Shown here piece after piece: positions 7,729 to 17,670 of a stretch of 25,455 bases of DNA. This stretch comes from Cytidiella melzeri (Eukaryota > Basidiomycota > Agaricomycetes > Polyporales > Irpicaceae), in contig JABYQR010000507.1 of assembly GCA_022592445.1 (NCBI GenBank), forward strand, positions 1-25,455, written 5' to 3'. The translations under genes and the position numbers were made by a program. The notes under the pieces are model-generated. The model searched no databases. It saw only the letters and a list, made by a program, of their open reading frames with translations, and had not been told where the DNA came from. Each line of letters starts with the position of its first letter. The stretch's first letter is position 1.

Positions 7729-9132
7729 CCTGATGATCTTCAAGATTGTCACAATAACAAAGAGGATCACGCGTACATCAAAGTCTGCAAACAACAGCCA
7801 TGTCCAAACCAGAAATAGCGGTTTACACCAGTATCTCACTACTTCAGAGACGGACAACAATACTCTAGTTACATACCCTGTAGGGATAACCAACTTCCCT
7901 TACTTGTTGAAATTCCTGAATCAGATGACGGAGAGGAAGTCAAACCTGAACCCAGTTTGGTCACACCAGTTTTACCCAAAATCACCACTCCTGTCCCTGT
8001 CCTCCCTGAATCTATACCGGAAATCTCACCGGTAACACCAGAAGCTTCAACCATCCCTGTTCACGTCACAATGACAACACCCGCAATAGACCCTGCTTTT
8101 ATTGCTGCTATTGTTGCCGCAGTCACACAAGCATTGCCGTGACCACAGGTTACGGTCAACAACAACAACACTAAGCCCAATAAGTATAAGGGCAAGCATG
8201 GCCGTGACTTGGAGTGGTTTTTGTCACAATGTGAGGCTTACTGGGTGACTGCCAGTATCACCAAAAAGAAAACCAAGGTCCTCACAGCAGTATACTGATT
8301 GTCAGAGAAAGCTGCCCAATGGGCAATACCAGTCACGGATCACATGGCTGATAACAATGGTGATTTACCAGTCAACCTTGATACCTGGGCCAAGTTCAAA
8401 AACGAGCTCAAAAAGTACTTTGGTGATGCAACACCTGAAGATATCGCCATCCGCGAGCTGGAGAAGCTTTACAGAGCTGAGAAAAAGGAGAAAAATGCGC
8501 GTGATGTAGGAACATATGTCACAGACTTCCAATCCTATGTGGGTCGCATCTCCGGATCAAGTGACAAGGACATGGAGATTCACTTCATCAAGGGTCTCCC
8601 AGAGTACATCTATGGTAGATTGGCCACTGCTGAAGCCCCGCCAATGAACTATCAGGGATGGATCGACAGGTCTTTCAAGATGGCAGCCGCGTATGCCCAC
8701 ATCCAGGAAACAACAGAGAGAAAAGTGCCCTCTGTCCCTTTGTCAACTGCGTCGAGGCCCACCGTATCTCAACCCCGGTTTACTCCGGTCCCTCACCCTT
8801 CCAACGGTCTGGCTCCTATGGAGGTTGATGCCTCCAAAATGCATCAAGGTTGGTGGTGTTACAACTGCCAAGAGCCTACCACCGACCCCAGCCACATTGC
8901 ATGCACGTGCACAAAACCGGCAGTCCCACGTCCACCCCCTCGAGGAACTTGTGTGGCCGCTACCAATGGAGAGGTATATTCTTCTTGGGCTGAAGAAAAG
9001 AAGCCTGATAAGGAAGAAGTGTTGAGCTTGTCGGAAGTGTCAGAACCAAGGCCCAATGCCGTGCTGGGAGAATTGGAGAAGTTGAGAGCAAAAAACGCTG
9101 ACCTCAAGAAGAGATTGGAGGAGGGTTTTTGA
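7729..9132 (+). pseudogene. Gag polyprotein of gypsy2 (capsid domain, degenerate zinc knuckle)
   Basis: The frame runs from about 7729 to the TGA at 9130-9132 and is interrupted by TAG at 7816 and TGA at 8140 and 8296. An acidic Pro-rich N-terminal region is followed by the capsid (Retrotrans_gag-like) domain: KYKGKHGRDLEWFLSQCEAY, then W..FK.ELKKYFGD, then V.TYV.DFQSYVGRIS, then FIKGLPEYIYGRLA. The knuckle reads CYNCQEPTTDPSHIACTC, with too wide a C-H gap for CX2CX4HX4C. The C-terminus is a short coiled coil (LGELEKLRAKNADLKKRLEE). Gag would form the particle and package RNA. Confidence 0.85.
9123..9129 (+). promoter_or_regulatory. canonical -1 ribosomal frameshift heptamer at the gag stop
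   Basis: In the gag frame the end reads GAG GGT TTT TGA. G GGT TTT fits the X XXY YYZ slippery rule exactly and is followed directly by the stop codon. A -1 slip leads into the frame that carries the protease DSGA motif at 9291-9302. A stimulatory structure downstream was not assessed. Confidence 0.5.
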
Positions 9133-9453
9133 TTTGGGCCGTGATTTGAGCTGTGCAAGCACATGCCCTGCGCATACCATGTAATAATAGATTTTCCGTA
9201 CTCGCATCTGATGTAGTAGAGATTGGTTCTGAATCAGAAAATTCTCACATACCTATCACAGTCTCAGGAGTGCGGAGATCTAAAGAAGTCACAGCAATGA
9301 TTGATAGTGGAGCCTTAACACTATTCATTCATGAACGGTTTGTTTGAGGGCATTGTATCAGGACCCGGAAGTTGAAACAACCCATTCCGGTGTACAACAT
9401 AGACAGAACCCCCAAATTGAGACGGGGCTATTGACGAAGTCGCCATTCTCAAT
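9129..9453 (+). pseudogene. retropepsin-like protease domain of gypsy2 Pol
   Basis: The -1 frame contains NNRFSVL, then VTAMIDSGALTLFIHERFV. DSGA is the aspartic protease active site (D[ST]G). It is followed by TRKLKQPIPVYNIDRT, typical of Tf2-like proteases. Stops are TGA at 9147, 9345 and 9418. A frameshift lies in a run of five C at 9409-9413: with four C the reading passes straight into the frame of the RT region. Proteases of this family cut Gag-Pol into its parts. Confidence 0.75.
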
Positions 9454-11490
9454 ATGAGGATAGGGGACCACGAGGAAAGAACCATCTTCATGGTTACTGA
9501 CATTGGACCAGAGGATGTAGTCATAGGAATCGGTTGGTTGCAGTATCACAATCCCACCATTGATTATTACAAAGGCATCATCAGGATGGATGGATGTCCT
9601 GATGCATGTAAACCTGGAGAACGGGTTGAGGAAGCAAAGGAGGTTGCAGCTAAGAGAACAGCTGAGCCTAAGCGGAAGAAAAGAACCCCGGGATTACGGA
9701 AAGTTGTGGAACAACTTCCATACCTGCCGGTGGATACGGAGGAGGCCACGGAAGACCTTGAGGAGACCACAGAAGGTTCAGGAATTTTGGGAATAGCCAA
9801 ATCGCCGAAGCTACAGGCGCAGGTCACTACTCAGCTCAGTGGAAAAAGAACTCCCCGACGCATTCTACGCACACGTCCGACACCTATGGTACAGGAAGGC
9901 GAACACTTGTTCACTTTAGCAGGATACACGTACTCTAGTGAATTAGCTGAGGTCAAGAACTGGGTTAAACTGGTAAAAACCTTTGAGGAGATGGTGCCTC
10001 AGCAATATTGACAACATGCTCATATTTTCTCTGAGACGGAATCTCAACAGCTTCCAGAACACAAGTCATACAACCATGCAATTGAGTTGATCCCGGAAGC
10101 AAAAGGATTCCATGCAAAGGTTTACCCTCTGTCCCACCCCAAGCAAGAAGAACTTGACAAGTTTATCCGAAAGAACCTAGAAAAAGGGTACATTCAACCG
10201 TCGAAGTCCCCAATGGCATCACCCTTCTTTTTTGTCAAGAAAAAGGATGGAAAGTTACGCCCAGTGCAGGATTACCGAAAGTTGAACGATCCATTGCTGT
10301 TGATCTCCAAACTCATGGATAGACTGCGAGGCGCTAGGTTCTTCACCAAGTTAGATTTCAGATGGGGATATAACAACGTCCGCGCCAAAGAAGGTGATGA
10401 ACACAAGGCAGCATTTGTCACCAACCGTGGACTCTTCAAACCAACTGTCATGTTCTTTGGACTCACAAACTCTCCGGCTACGTTCCAGAACATGAGAAAT
10501 GATATTTTCGCCGACGTCATTGCCAAGGGCAAGGTCACAGTTTACTTGGATGATATCCTTATCTATTCCAAGGAGATATCCGAGCACCGTGAGGTGGTAC
10601 ATGAAGTTTTGAGATGGCTCAGGCAACATGACCTATTTTTTAAGCCTGAAAAATGCGAGTTTGCAAGGTCGGAGATGGAATACCTTGGGGTCATCATTGG
10701 TCATAATCAGTTACACATGAGGCCTGTCAAGGTAAAGGCAGTGGCTGAATGGCCTGTACCACAGAACGTCTCCAATATCCGCCAATTCTGTGGGTTTGCA
10801 AACTTCTACTGGAGGTTCATCAAAGACTTTGGAAAGATATTTAAGCCCCTAGACCGTCTCACGGGCAAGGTTCCTTGGAAATGGGGTCCCGAAGAGCAGT
10901 CAGCATTTGATGAACTCCGCCGACAATTTGTGGAAGCACCGGTGTTGGCAATGTGGAGTTTTGATAGACCCACACCTTTAGAAACGGATGCATCCGGATA
11001 CGCAATGGGAGGGGTGTTGGAGCAACAAGCCAAAGATGGCACATGGCATCCAGTAGCCTATCAGTCTGAAGGCATGACTGAGACCAAAAAAAACTATGAG
11101 ATCTATGACCAAGAACTCATGGCAATTGCACGAGCCTTTAAAGACTGGCGTCATTACTTGGAAGGGCTACCAGAGGAATTTCCTATCTTCTCTGACCACA
11201 AGAACCTCGAGTACTAGAAGACAGCTCGTAACTTGACACGTTGTCAAGCGCGTTAGTTGTTGTTCCTCTCACACTTCAACTTTGAGATCATTCTGAAGCC
11301 CGGAAAGTCAATGGAAAAGTCGGATTCTATGTCCAGGCTAGGCCAACATGAGGGCAAGGACAAAGAAGATAATTTTTCACGAGTAGTCTTAGGCCCAGAG
11401 GTCTTTCAAGCTGCTGCTTCTCAATGGGGGAAAGCTAGCGTACAACCAGACAGAGACCTGTTGAAATGTATCCGTGAATGTTCTCTTTGA
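9454..11490 (+). pseudogene. reverse transcriptase and RNase H of gypsy2 Pol
   Basis: One frame carries the end of the protease region (MVTDIGPEDVVIGIGWLQYH), a Lys-rich linker, RT and RNase H, interrupted by stops at 10009 (TGA), 11215 and 11254 (TAG, where Trp is usual) and 11488. RT motifs seen are SPMASPFFFVKKKDGKLRPV, TKLDFRWGYNNV, FGLTNSPATFQ and the catalytic YLDD near 10540. RNase H shows ETDASGYAMGG, YDQELMAI and FSDHKNLEY. After RKLND about ten residues normally leading to PLPLI are missing, an in-frame deletion near 10288 in the fingers. It would copy the element RNA to DNA in cytoplasmic particles. Confidence 0.9.
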
Positions 11491-12480
11491 GAAACCAAGG
11501 TGGCAGAAGCACTTGCCAAAGTCAAGAAACTCGGACCTCGCCTTCTTAGCCAGGGACTCGAAGAGTGGAACACGGAGAATGAACTGCTATTGTTCTGGGG
11601 ATACGTTTATGTTACTAAAGATGACGAGATCCAAAAGGAATTAGTTCGGAGACATCATGACTTACCCGCCGCCGGACATCCGGGCAGGTATAAAACACTG
11701 GAACTACTATCTCAAAACTACTGGTGGCCCAGCATGACAAACTTTGTCAATGACTATGTAGACACGTGTGACACCTGTCAAAGAACCAAGACATACCCCG
11801 CCCCACCACGCAGTCCACTCCATCCACTAGATCTGCCCAATGCTCCATGGGAAAGTGTCACCACGGACTTCATTGTCAAGTTACCGTCATGTAAAGGATA
11901 CAATTCTATCAGGGTTGCAGTTGATCAAACAACAGCACAGGTGCATTGCTATCCATCACGGGAAAGCATGAAAACTCCTGAACACGTGCAGGATTATATT
12001 GCAAACGTGTTTTGACTCCATGGTGTACCTCGCCAGATGATCTCAGACTGCAGATCAGTGTTTGTGTCCAAGTTTCTCCGTGCTATCTATGATGTACTCG
12101 GGGTAAATTCATCCATGTCCACTGCATACCATCCTCAGAAAGATGGTAAAACCGAATGTATGAACCAAGAGATAGAACAATATCTCCGAGCGTTCTGCTC
12201 CTTCAGACAGGATGACTGGGTAGATTGGTTACCGATTGCGAAGTTTGCACTTAATAGCCAAGGACACTCATCCACCGGGAAGGCTCCCTTAAAACTGATC
12301 TATGGGTATCTACCGGAGTTCCAGGTGCCTTTGAACCCAGTATCAAATGTTCACGCAGCAGACAAACGTCTTTGAGCGCTACGAGAAGCACAAGAAGATG
12401 CCAAAGCTGTGTTACAACTTACAGCAGAACGCATGAAACAATTCTACAATCACGGAGTAACAAAAGCTCCACAGTTTAAA
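11491..12480 (+). pseudogene. integrase (zinc-binding and catalytic core) of gypsy2 Pol
   Basis: The same frame continues as integrase. The HHCC zinc-binding region is visible as RRHHDLPAAGH and CDTCQRTK. The catalytic triad is preserved: D in TTDFIVKLP (near 11866), D in MISDCRS (near 12043) and E in DGKTECMNQE (near 12157). Stops are TGA at 12013 and 12373. Near 12475-12485 a small deletion shifts the frame into that of the C-terminal domain, losing the residues before KVYVEHE. The enzyme would insert element DNA into the genome. Confidence 0.85.
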
Positions 12481-12834
12481 ACAAAGTCTATGTGGAACAC
12501 GAAAAACATCCAAAGGAACAGCTGATGGCAGAACTAGCACCAAAACGAGATGGTGCCTATGAGATCTAAGAAAAGATTTGGGATTTGAACTACCAGGTTG
12601 AACTCACCATTCGAGACAAGCGCCACCCAGTGTTCCATGTGGATACACTGCCACCGCCCAGGACGGCGAGTTTGGTCCCTAACCAGGAAATCCCTGAACC
12701 GGAGCCAATTGTGATTGACAAAGAAGAGGAGTACGAGGTAGAACAGATTCTTGATTCAAGGATCTTTGGGAAAAAGAAGGAGTTTCAGTACTGTGTCAAG
12801 TGGAAAGGATATCCAGAATCAGAAAATTCCTGGG
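12481..12834 (+). pseudogene. integrase C-terminal region and first part of chromodomain of gypsy2
   Basis: Reads KVYVEHEKHP, then APKRDGAYEI with a TAA at about 12567, then a block with HPVFHVDTLPP typical of Tf2-like integrase ends, then EEYEVEQILDSR...YCVKWKGYPESENSW, a chromodomain up to its conserved W. The domain is cut exactly there by the LTR-D insertion. Chromodomains of this family steer integration to marked chromatin. Confidence 0.85.
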
Positions 12835-13590
12835 TGACACAGAGACGGGGCTCGACGTGACAAACAGGGACACAATGTGGAGGACAACAAGGAGGTGGTG
12901 GCAGGCGTGAAGCACAATGCATTCACCAGCTATCAAACTTGTTCAGAAATCTAGCCCAGTAAAGACCAAGTTAGCATTGGATACTAATACGTATGTAGTA
13001 CAGGAGGAGGTGGCTTACCTAGCCCAGTAAAGACCAAGAGGCTAAGATGGGGAGCTAGGAGTGTACATGCAGCATCTTATATAGACTTCAGGGACCTGCG
13101 CACAGACCATGTTAAGGGCAGGCTTTGCAAGAAGCCGTGTGAGCGAAGAACAAAAGAACTACCTAAAGGAGAACAATAGCTATTGTCTAGACCTTGCCAA
13201 AAACTCTACTCGTGAGAGAATCTATCTAAAAGGAGACCAACTATTGTATTCCATTCCCACACTTGTGAGGACATCCTTCCATAAAGAGAACAATAGGGAA
13301 AGAACAAAAGGAGTCCATGTGAACGGTATCTATGACGTCAAACCCTAGCTATGGGCTGAGCCATGTGGTTGTAGCCATGTGATCTTACTTAAGCTAAGTC
13401 ACATGCCAGTGTGACGTAGTACCAAGTAACGCGACCATGTGGAGTGTCTAAGCCACGTGATACGGGCGCTTAATAGACGTACAAGGGGTTTGTGCAAAGA
13501 GGATTGCAACTGGGTTGTAGCCCGGAGTTTTACAGTTACAAACAAGAGGTAAATTGCAAAAAATAAGGGCTAGTCGGGCCATCCACAACA
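12835..13590 (+). repeat. solo LTR-D copy B inserted in the gypsy2 chromodomain
   Basis: 756 bp, closely similar to 22628-23385. It is flanked by a perfect 5-bp duplication CTGGG (12830-12834 and 13591-13595), the size expected for Ty3/gypsy integration. Removing the LTR and one CTGGG rejoins the chromodomain codons in frame. A TATA box (TTATATAGAC) is near 13077, and a perfect CRE-like TGACGTCA is at 13333-13340. No internal region remains, as after recombination between two LTRs. Confidence 0.9.
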
Positions 13591-13595
13591 CTGGG

Positions 13596-13699
13596 AACCA
13601 GCAACCAATGTCACTCATGCCAATGAAGCTGTCAAAGATTTCCACAGACGACACCCAGGAGCTCCACAACCAATTGCTGCATCTCTATTGTGTAACTAG
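13596..13699 (+). pseudogene. last part of the gypsy2 chromodomain and Pol C-terminus
   Basis: Reads on from the W of 12831-12833 as EPATNVTHANEAVKDFHRRH, then a short Pro/Ala tail, ending with TAG at 13697-13699. WEPATNV and the following helix are the C-terminal half of a chromodomain. Beyond it I find no polypurine tract or 3' LTR before the next element near 13750. Confidence 0.85.
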
Positions 13700-13751
13700 C
13701 GTTAGCAGGGCTGGCAAGCGGCAAGTACAATTCCTGAAGACTTGATAAATT

Positions 13752-13867
13752 TCTCACAATATCTTATTTATCAATAAATTAGAATTCAATATCACGCAGG
13801 TTTTACATGTCTCACAATATCATAGATATCAATAAATTAGATGTCATTATTGCGCAGGTATCTTAAA
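13752..13867. repeat. 58-bp direct tandem repeat, two copies
   Basis: Both 13752-13809 and 13810-13867 start TCTCACAATATC and share TATCAATAAATTAGA and CGCAGGT. The stop codon of the helicase-protease gene (13863-13865) falls in the second copy. It marks the 3' flank of that gene. Confidence 0.65.
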
Positions 13868-16509
13868 CATCACAACATGTATAGATTGCTACAGTACTGG
13901 TCCGACCGTGTTTTGCTGTTGCCAACATGTTGCAGTTTACACCATTCATGTTTCCATCATAGTCAGTATGTCTACCTGTACTTATACCATCGTGGAACCA
14001 CAGACCTCCGTTATCACTGACTATACGAGATGTATAGTGGTTATTCCCATAGTAAATGATGCCACGCAGTTTCTAATTGTATCCACTAACGTTAATGACA
14101 TGTTGGAACCTGACAACCAGATCTTCCTCTATACACATTGCAATGAAGGGTGGTGCATGATCAAATTTGTATATATTCTTCATTACACTGTGACAGTCAC
14201 TGCATTTCTTTCTAGACTTTGTTCTCAATAGAGCTGTCATCCATGCAGACATAGTTTGAGCATTACACGTCCCTGCCCGTTTTGCTTTATTTCCCCTTGC
14301 AGACTTTGTACATCGCCACATGAGAGAGTTGGAAAATAAGCTAGAAGATTTTTTTGTTCTGACATACAACACAGTACACAGTTTTGACAATATGGCTAAC
14401 ATCAGCTTTCAGTAGAAATTCACATAATTCTCTAACATCATTGCCTGTTGTACTGATTGAGAACACACTTGGATCTTTACAATGAAATGCAAGCTGTATA
14501 CGGTCTCGAGTTTTATCTATATCATCTGAGTCAAGATCTACACCTTCAAACATGTCACAAAATATTTTCAAATATTCATTTGTTGTTGATGTTAATTTAC
14601 ACCATTCTTCTGGTGTATACCTCATAATGCTCAATATAATAGTGAACAGACTATCAAATGCACAGCTATATGTTTGACCATTCCATACAAAACCCATAGG
14701 GCCATTGAGTACAGGTATACGGTCATTGATATTTGTTTTCTGCCGTTTACATGGCCAGGTGAAACTTTCCTGATGTTCGGTTCCTTCCTGTCTACACTTA
14801 TTATGAATACGAACAACTTGTAGCCTACTCAGTTGATTGATCTGTACAGCACCCTGAGCAGGAATATATCGTTTGGCATCAGTATTGACTCCCAATGGTT
14901 TTTTCTTGCTGGATTCAGGATTAGATGTAGATTGTTTTGTCAGTCTTTTCTTTTTGTCAAGTACTTGCCATTCTGCTTCTTGGAATGGATCACCAATATT
15001 ATACGTGTTGATTGAATCCCATTGTAACAGACTAGGCATTGTTTTAGGAACATAGTCACTTCCTCTTGCATATCTATATGATGATATTAGATGGTTCCGT
15101 GTTGTACCGCCTACACCCTTGGGTAATGCCTTTTCAAAACGCAATCTTGTAATCTCATCTAGCAATTCTAACTCTCGGAACTCCTGTCTCAAATATCCAG
15201 ACAATCCCCCAGTCATGTGTTTATCTGAGAAATCTTGAGCAATAAGAGTACCCTGATATGTTGAACCTCTTGATAAGCAAGTATATATAGACTGGTGACT
15301 GCGACAATCGTGTATGTCAACAACATTGTACTTCCTTGTCCGACCTTGGGATGCATAGTCTGTCATGCCAAAATTTACTATTACTGGCACTTGTACGCGG
15401 TTTATCGTTCTTCGCACGCCATCAGGAAGCTTACAAATCACGTTTATAGGTTCTGCTGTGACAGGCACCACATCAGGTTCCAATCCATCTAGTTTGATTG
15501 GTATTGGTGGTGAAGTTAGCTTTACAAACAACACATCTAATGTGCTGTGATTTGCATCTATAGGCTGAGATTTCCACCCAACTACAACACCTTCTGCTCC
15601 ATTAGTCACACCACACTCTGTTGCTTTGTTCTTCTTAATCATAATAGGCATTCCTATACAAATACCTAATTTGCCAGGATGGTTTCCAGTATTGCTTGGA
15701 GGCAATGACCAAAACACAGCTTGATCATGTGGATGAAGGCGGTCAGTATTCCGTGATGGATCTGATTTTGTTTTACGGATCTTTGTCAAAAGCTTTGTCT
15801 CATCATTGTTGGAACTATAACAATTTACAGAGTAAAAATAACTCAGAGTTTGATGGGCCTCTTGCGAGAATCATTCTGCGCCTCTGTCATTGAATTTATC
15901 TCTACTTGCATTGTAAGATGTTATAGTTGACATGTTACGGAACACAGTATTTGACCACTTTGGTCGATTTTTTGAAATACCAGCTATTCTAGTTTGCAGA
16001 AAAGTAATATCTTCATTGGTACAAGACTTGTACCTTAAGTTTTCTAGCAAAGTGCGGAATTTTGCATCTTCATCTGTCTGTGAATTTTGTCTCATGTTGG
16101 TGCGTAAGATGACCGCAGAGGTAAACTGATGCCATATTGCTTTACCTAAAGCAGCTTGCTGATCCTTATGAGACTGTGCTGCATGGATAACAGACTGAAC
16201 AGTACTTGAATAGAGGGTGTTTCCTGTTGATACTGGGGGAAGCTGTGCAAAGTCTCCCGCAAAGATGACATGTTTCCCTCCAAATGGTTCAGTCTCATTG
16301 TCCAAGGCTATACACATTTGTCTGCTAATATTGTATAGGTTTAAACAATCAATCATTGATATTTCATCCATAAAAATGTAGTAGTATGCACGACAGGTGA
16401 GAGATAGGTATATATTGTGGGTATAACATGTCAAACGTGTCTGAAGTCGAAGAGACAATTTTGCCTGGGGGTGGTGAATCTGTGGGATGTGCGTTAACGG
16501 GTTATGCAC
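13863..16509 (-). pseudogene. PIF1-like DNA helicase fused to a C-terminal cysteine-protease-like domain, 5' truncated
   Basis: The minus strand reads from about 16420 to TAA at 13863. Helicase motifs are IFMDEISMID (Walker B), IFAGDFAQLPPV (motif III), ILRTNMRQ, LGICIGMPIMIKKN.ATE...TNG.EG, and DYASQGRTRKYNVVDI...YTCLSRGS (motifs V-VI). The Walker A loop is missing, so the gene is cut near 16420. One in-frame TGA (15868) separates two halves in the same frame. After the helicase come about 150 low-complexity residues, then NGPMGFVWNGQTYSCAFDSL, then, past a frameshift in a run of seven T (14349-14355) and a TAG at 14070, LRGIIYYGNNHYTSRIV...LWFHDGI. The Cys in SCAFD, the His in NNHYT and the Asp in WFHDG look like a papain-fold catalytic triad. 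Probably mobile-element derived. Confidence 0.75.
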
Positions 16510-16881
16510 AAGACGGTCGAATCCGCTCTACCGCTGATGCTACAACACCAGATGCATACATAAAACAAACAATGAATCCAGGGAGCGCAAGGACATAAAG
16601 AAAAAAGCGTCAGTGAGTGGGTTTAATCCGTAAAAAAAACAAAAGAGTTTGTTTGACGAGAGAGAGACAGGAGAGGGAGATTATAGCTCGTACAACCTCA
16701 GCTGAGGTTTTCTACAAACGATGAGCAAGCAAGAAATAAAATCAAAACAGAAGAGGCACAAGTGACAAGATGCGGGATGTGGGTAGGTGGCGTGGACGGT
16801 AAGACAACAACAAGGATCAGTAACAAAGACAGAGAGGATTACATGGCAGACACAGCAAGCGACCAACATGCAATTTGTCCA
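16510..16881. other. spacer between helicase fragment and methyltransferase gene
   Basis: No convincing ORF is present. It contains A-rich and GA-rich simple sequence around 16630-16680. It includes the downstream region of the minus-strand methyltransferase gene. Confidence 0.4.
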
Positions 16882-17670
16882 CTAGTACAAGTAAGGTATA
16901 ACCTTGTACGGTGTGTTCTTCGCCCAAGCATCCCACTCTTCAGGATAATGCTCCCTCAGAGTCTCATCCTCCTTTCGTACGTGAAGTAACAGCATTACCG
17001 GCACAAACAACATGTTTGCAGGCCACAATGCCGCGACTACCTTGCCTCCAACCGTGTTCAGCCAGCCTCCCTCTCTGTACCAACTACCTGGACCGATGTG
17101 GGCCACAAACGTTCCGGCGAGCATGAAAACGTTGCCCAAGTAGGCGGGATGTCGGACGAACGAGTAAGGACCCGTTGTGATGAGGTGTTTGGCCTTTTTT
17201 AATGGACAGCTCCCACGTAAAGAACTTTCCCAGCTTGCATATGGCAACTGAGCGGATTATTCGCCCTATACACATGCACGCACATCCAACCAGCCACGTT
17301 GGGGTCACCCGCACTGCAGACGGGGAGCTGCCTGGACGGACAAGCCACGACAACACACTGGAAGACGTCTCGGACGGGAATGTGTTTGCGAGGATCACGG
17401 CGGACTCGCAGGCGGCGTATATCCAGAACCCAGCCTACCAAACGCCGGATGAGTAATTATTCTGTCACATCCCTGGACATCAAGATTCACCTTTGTAGCA
17501 AACCCCAGTCTACGCGTAAACTGATGTCGCGAGAGTGTGTCCGACTTGGCGCCATATTCTGCGGTCTCTGTGGTGTCCGGTACAGGATTTGGCGGTGTGT
17601 AGGCTGTGCGTTGAGACACTGGATCACGCTTCAAACTAAGAACAACCTTAAAGACAACACAACCAACCAC
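16882..17670 (-). CDS. isoprenylcysteine carboxyl methyltransferase (ICMT/Ste14 family), one intron, one frameshift
   Basis: ICMT methylates the C-terminal prenylated cysteine of CaaX proteins at the ER membrane, using S-adenosylmethionine. Exon 1 (17670-17491, 60 codons) has a hydrophobic start and the Pro-rich TPPNPVPD common in basidiomycete homologues. A 56-nt intron (17490-17435, GTGAAT...GGTAG, branch-like ACTCAT) splices in frame to AGFWIYAACESAVILANTFP. Exon 2 holds hydrophobic segments, LGKFFTWELS, then HLITTGPYSFVRHPAYLG (the family's G-PY-xVRHP motif), LLHVRKEDETL and a YPEEWDAWAKNTPYKVIPY tail; the RKEDE and terminal block bind the cofactor. The reading is broken in a run of six T (17195-17200): with five it is open throughout, about 243 residues, normal for the family. 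That may be a sequencing error or a recent mutation. Confidence 0.85.
17435..17490 (-). other. predicted 56-nt intron of the methyltransferase gene
   Basis: Donor GTGAAT at 17490, acceptor GGTAG ending at 17435, with TTACTCATC as a branch-site candidate. Removing it joins ...RRLGFATK to AGFWIYAACE in one frame. The length is typical of agaricomycete introns. Confidence 0.65.

Larger units (their letters stand above)
6394..13699 (+). mobile_element. decayed near-full-length Ty3/gypsy chromodomain retrotransposon (gypsy2), 3' LTR missing
   Basis: The order is 5' LTR (6394-6874), PBS (6877-6887), ORF1 (6904-7683), gag (7729-9132), then protease, RT, RNase H, integrase and chromodomain (9129-13699). 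Domain order PR-RT-RH-INT-chromodomain is that of Ty3/gypsy chromoviruses, the Tf2-like group of fungi. A 756-bp solo LTR-D sits inside the chromodomain. Stop codons, a homopolymer frameshift, a deletion in RT and loss of the 3' LTR make it non-functional as read. Confidence 0.9.

Noticed and set aside
12835..13590. LTR-D considered as a MITE or as part of a transposase gene
   Set aside because: Two copies have 5-bp duplications, TG...CA ends and a TATA box, as for LTRs; the similarity to the transposase ORF at 2247-2333 is because an LTR lies there.
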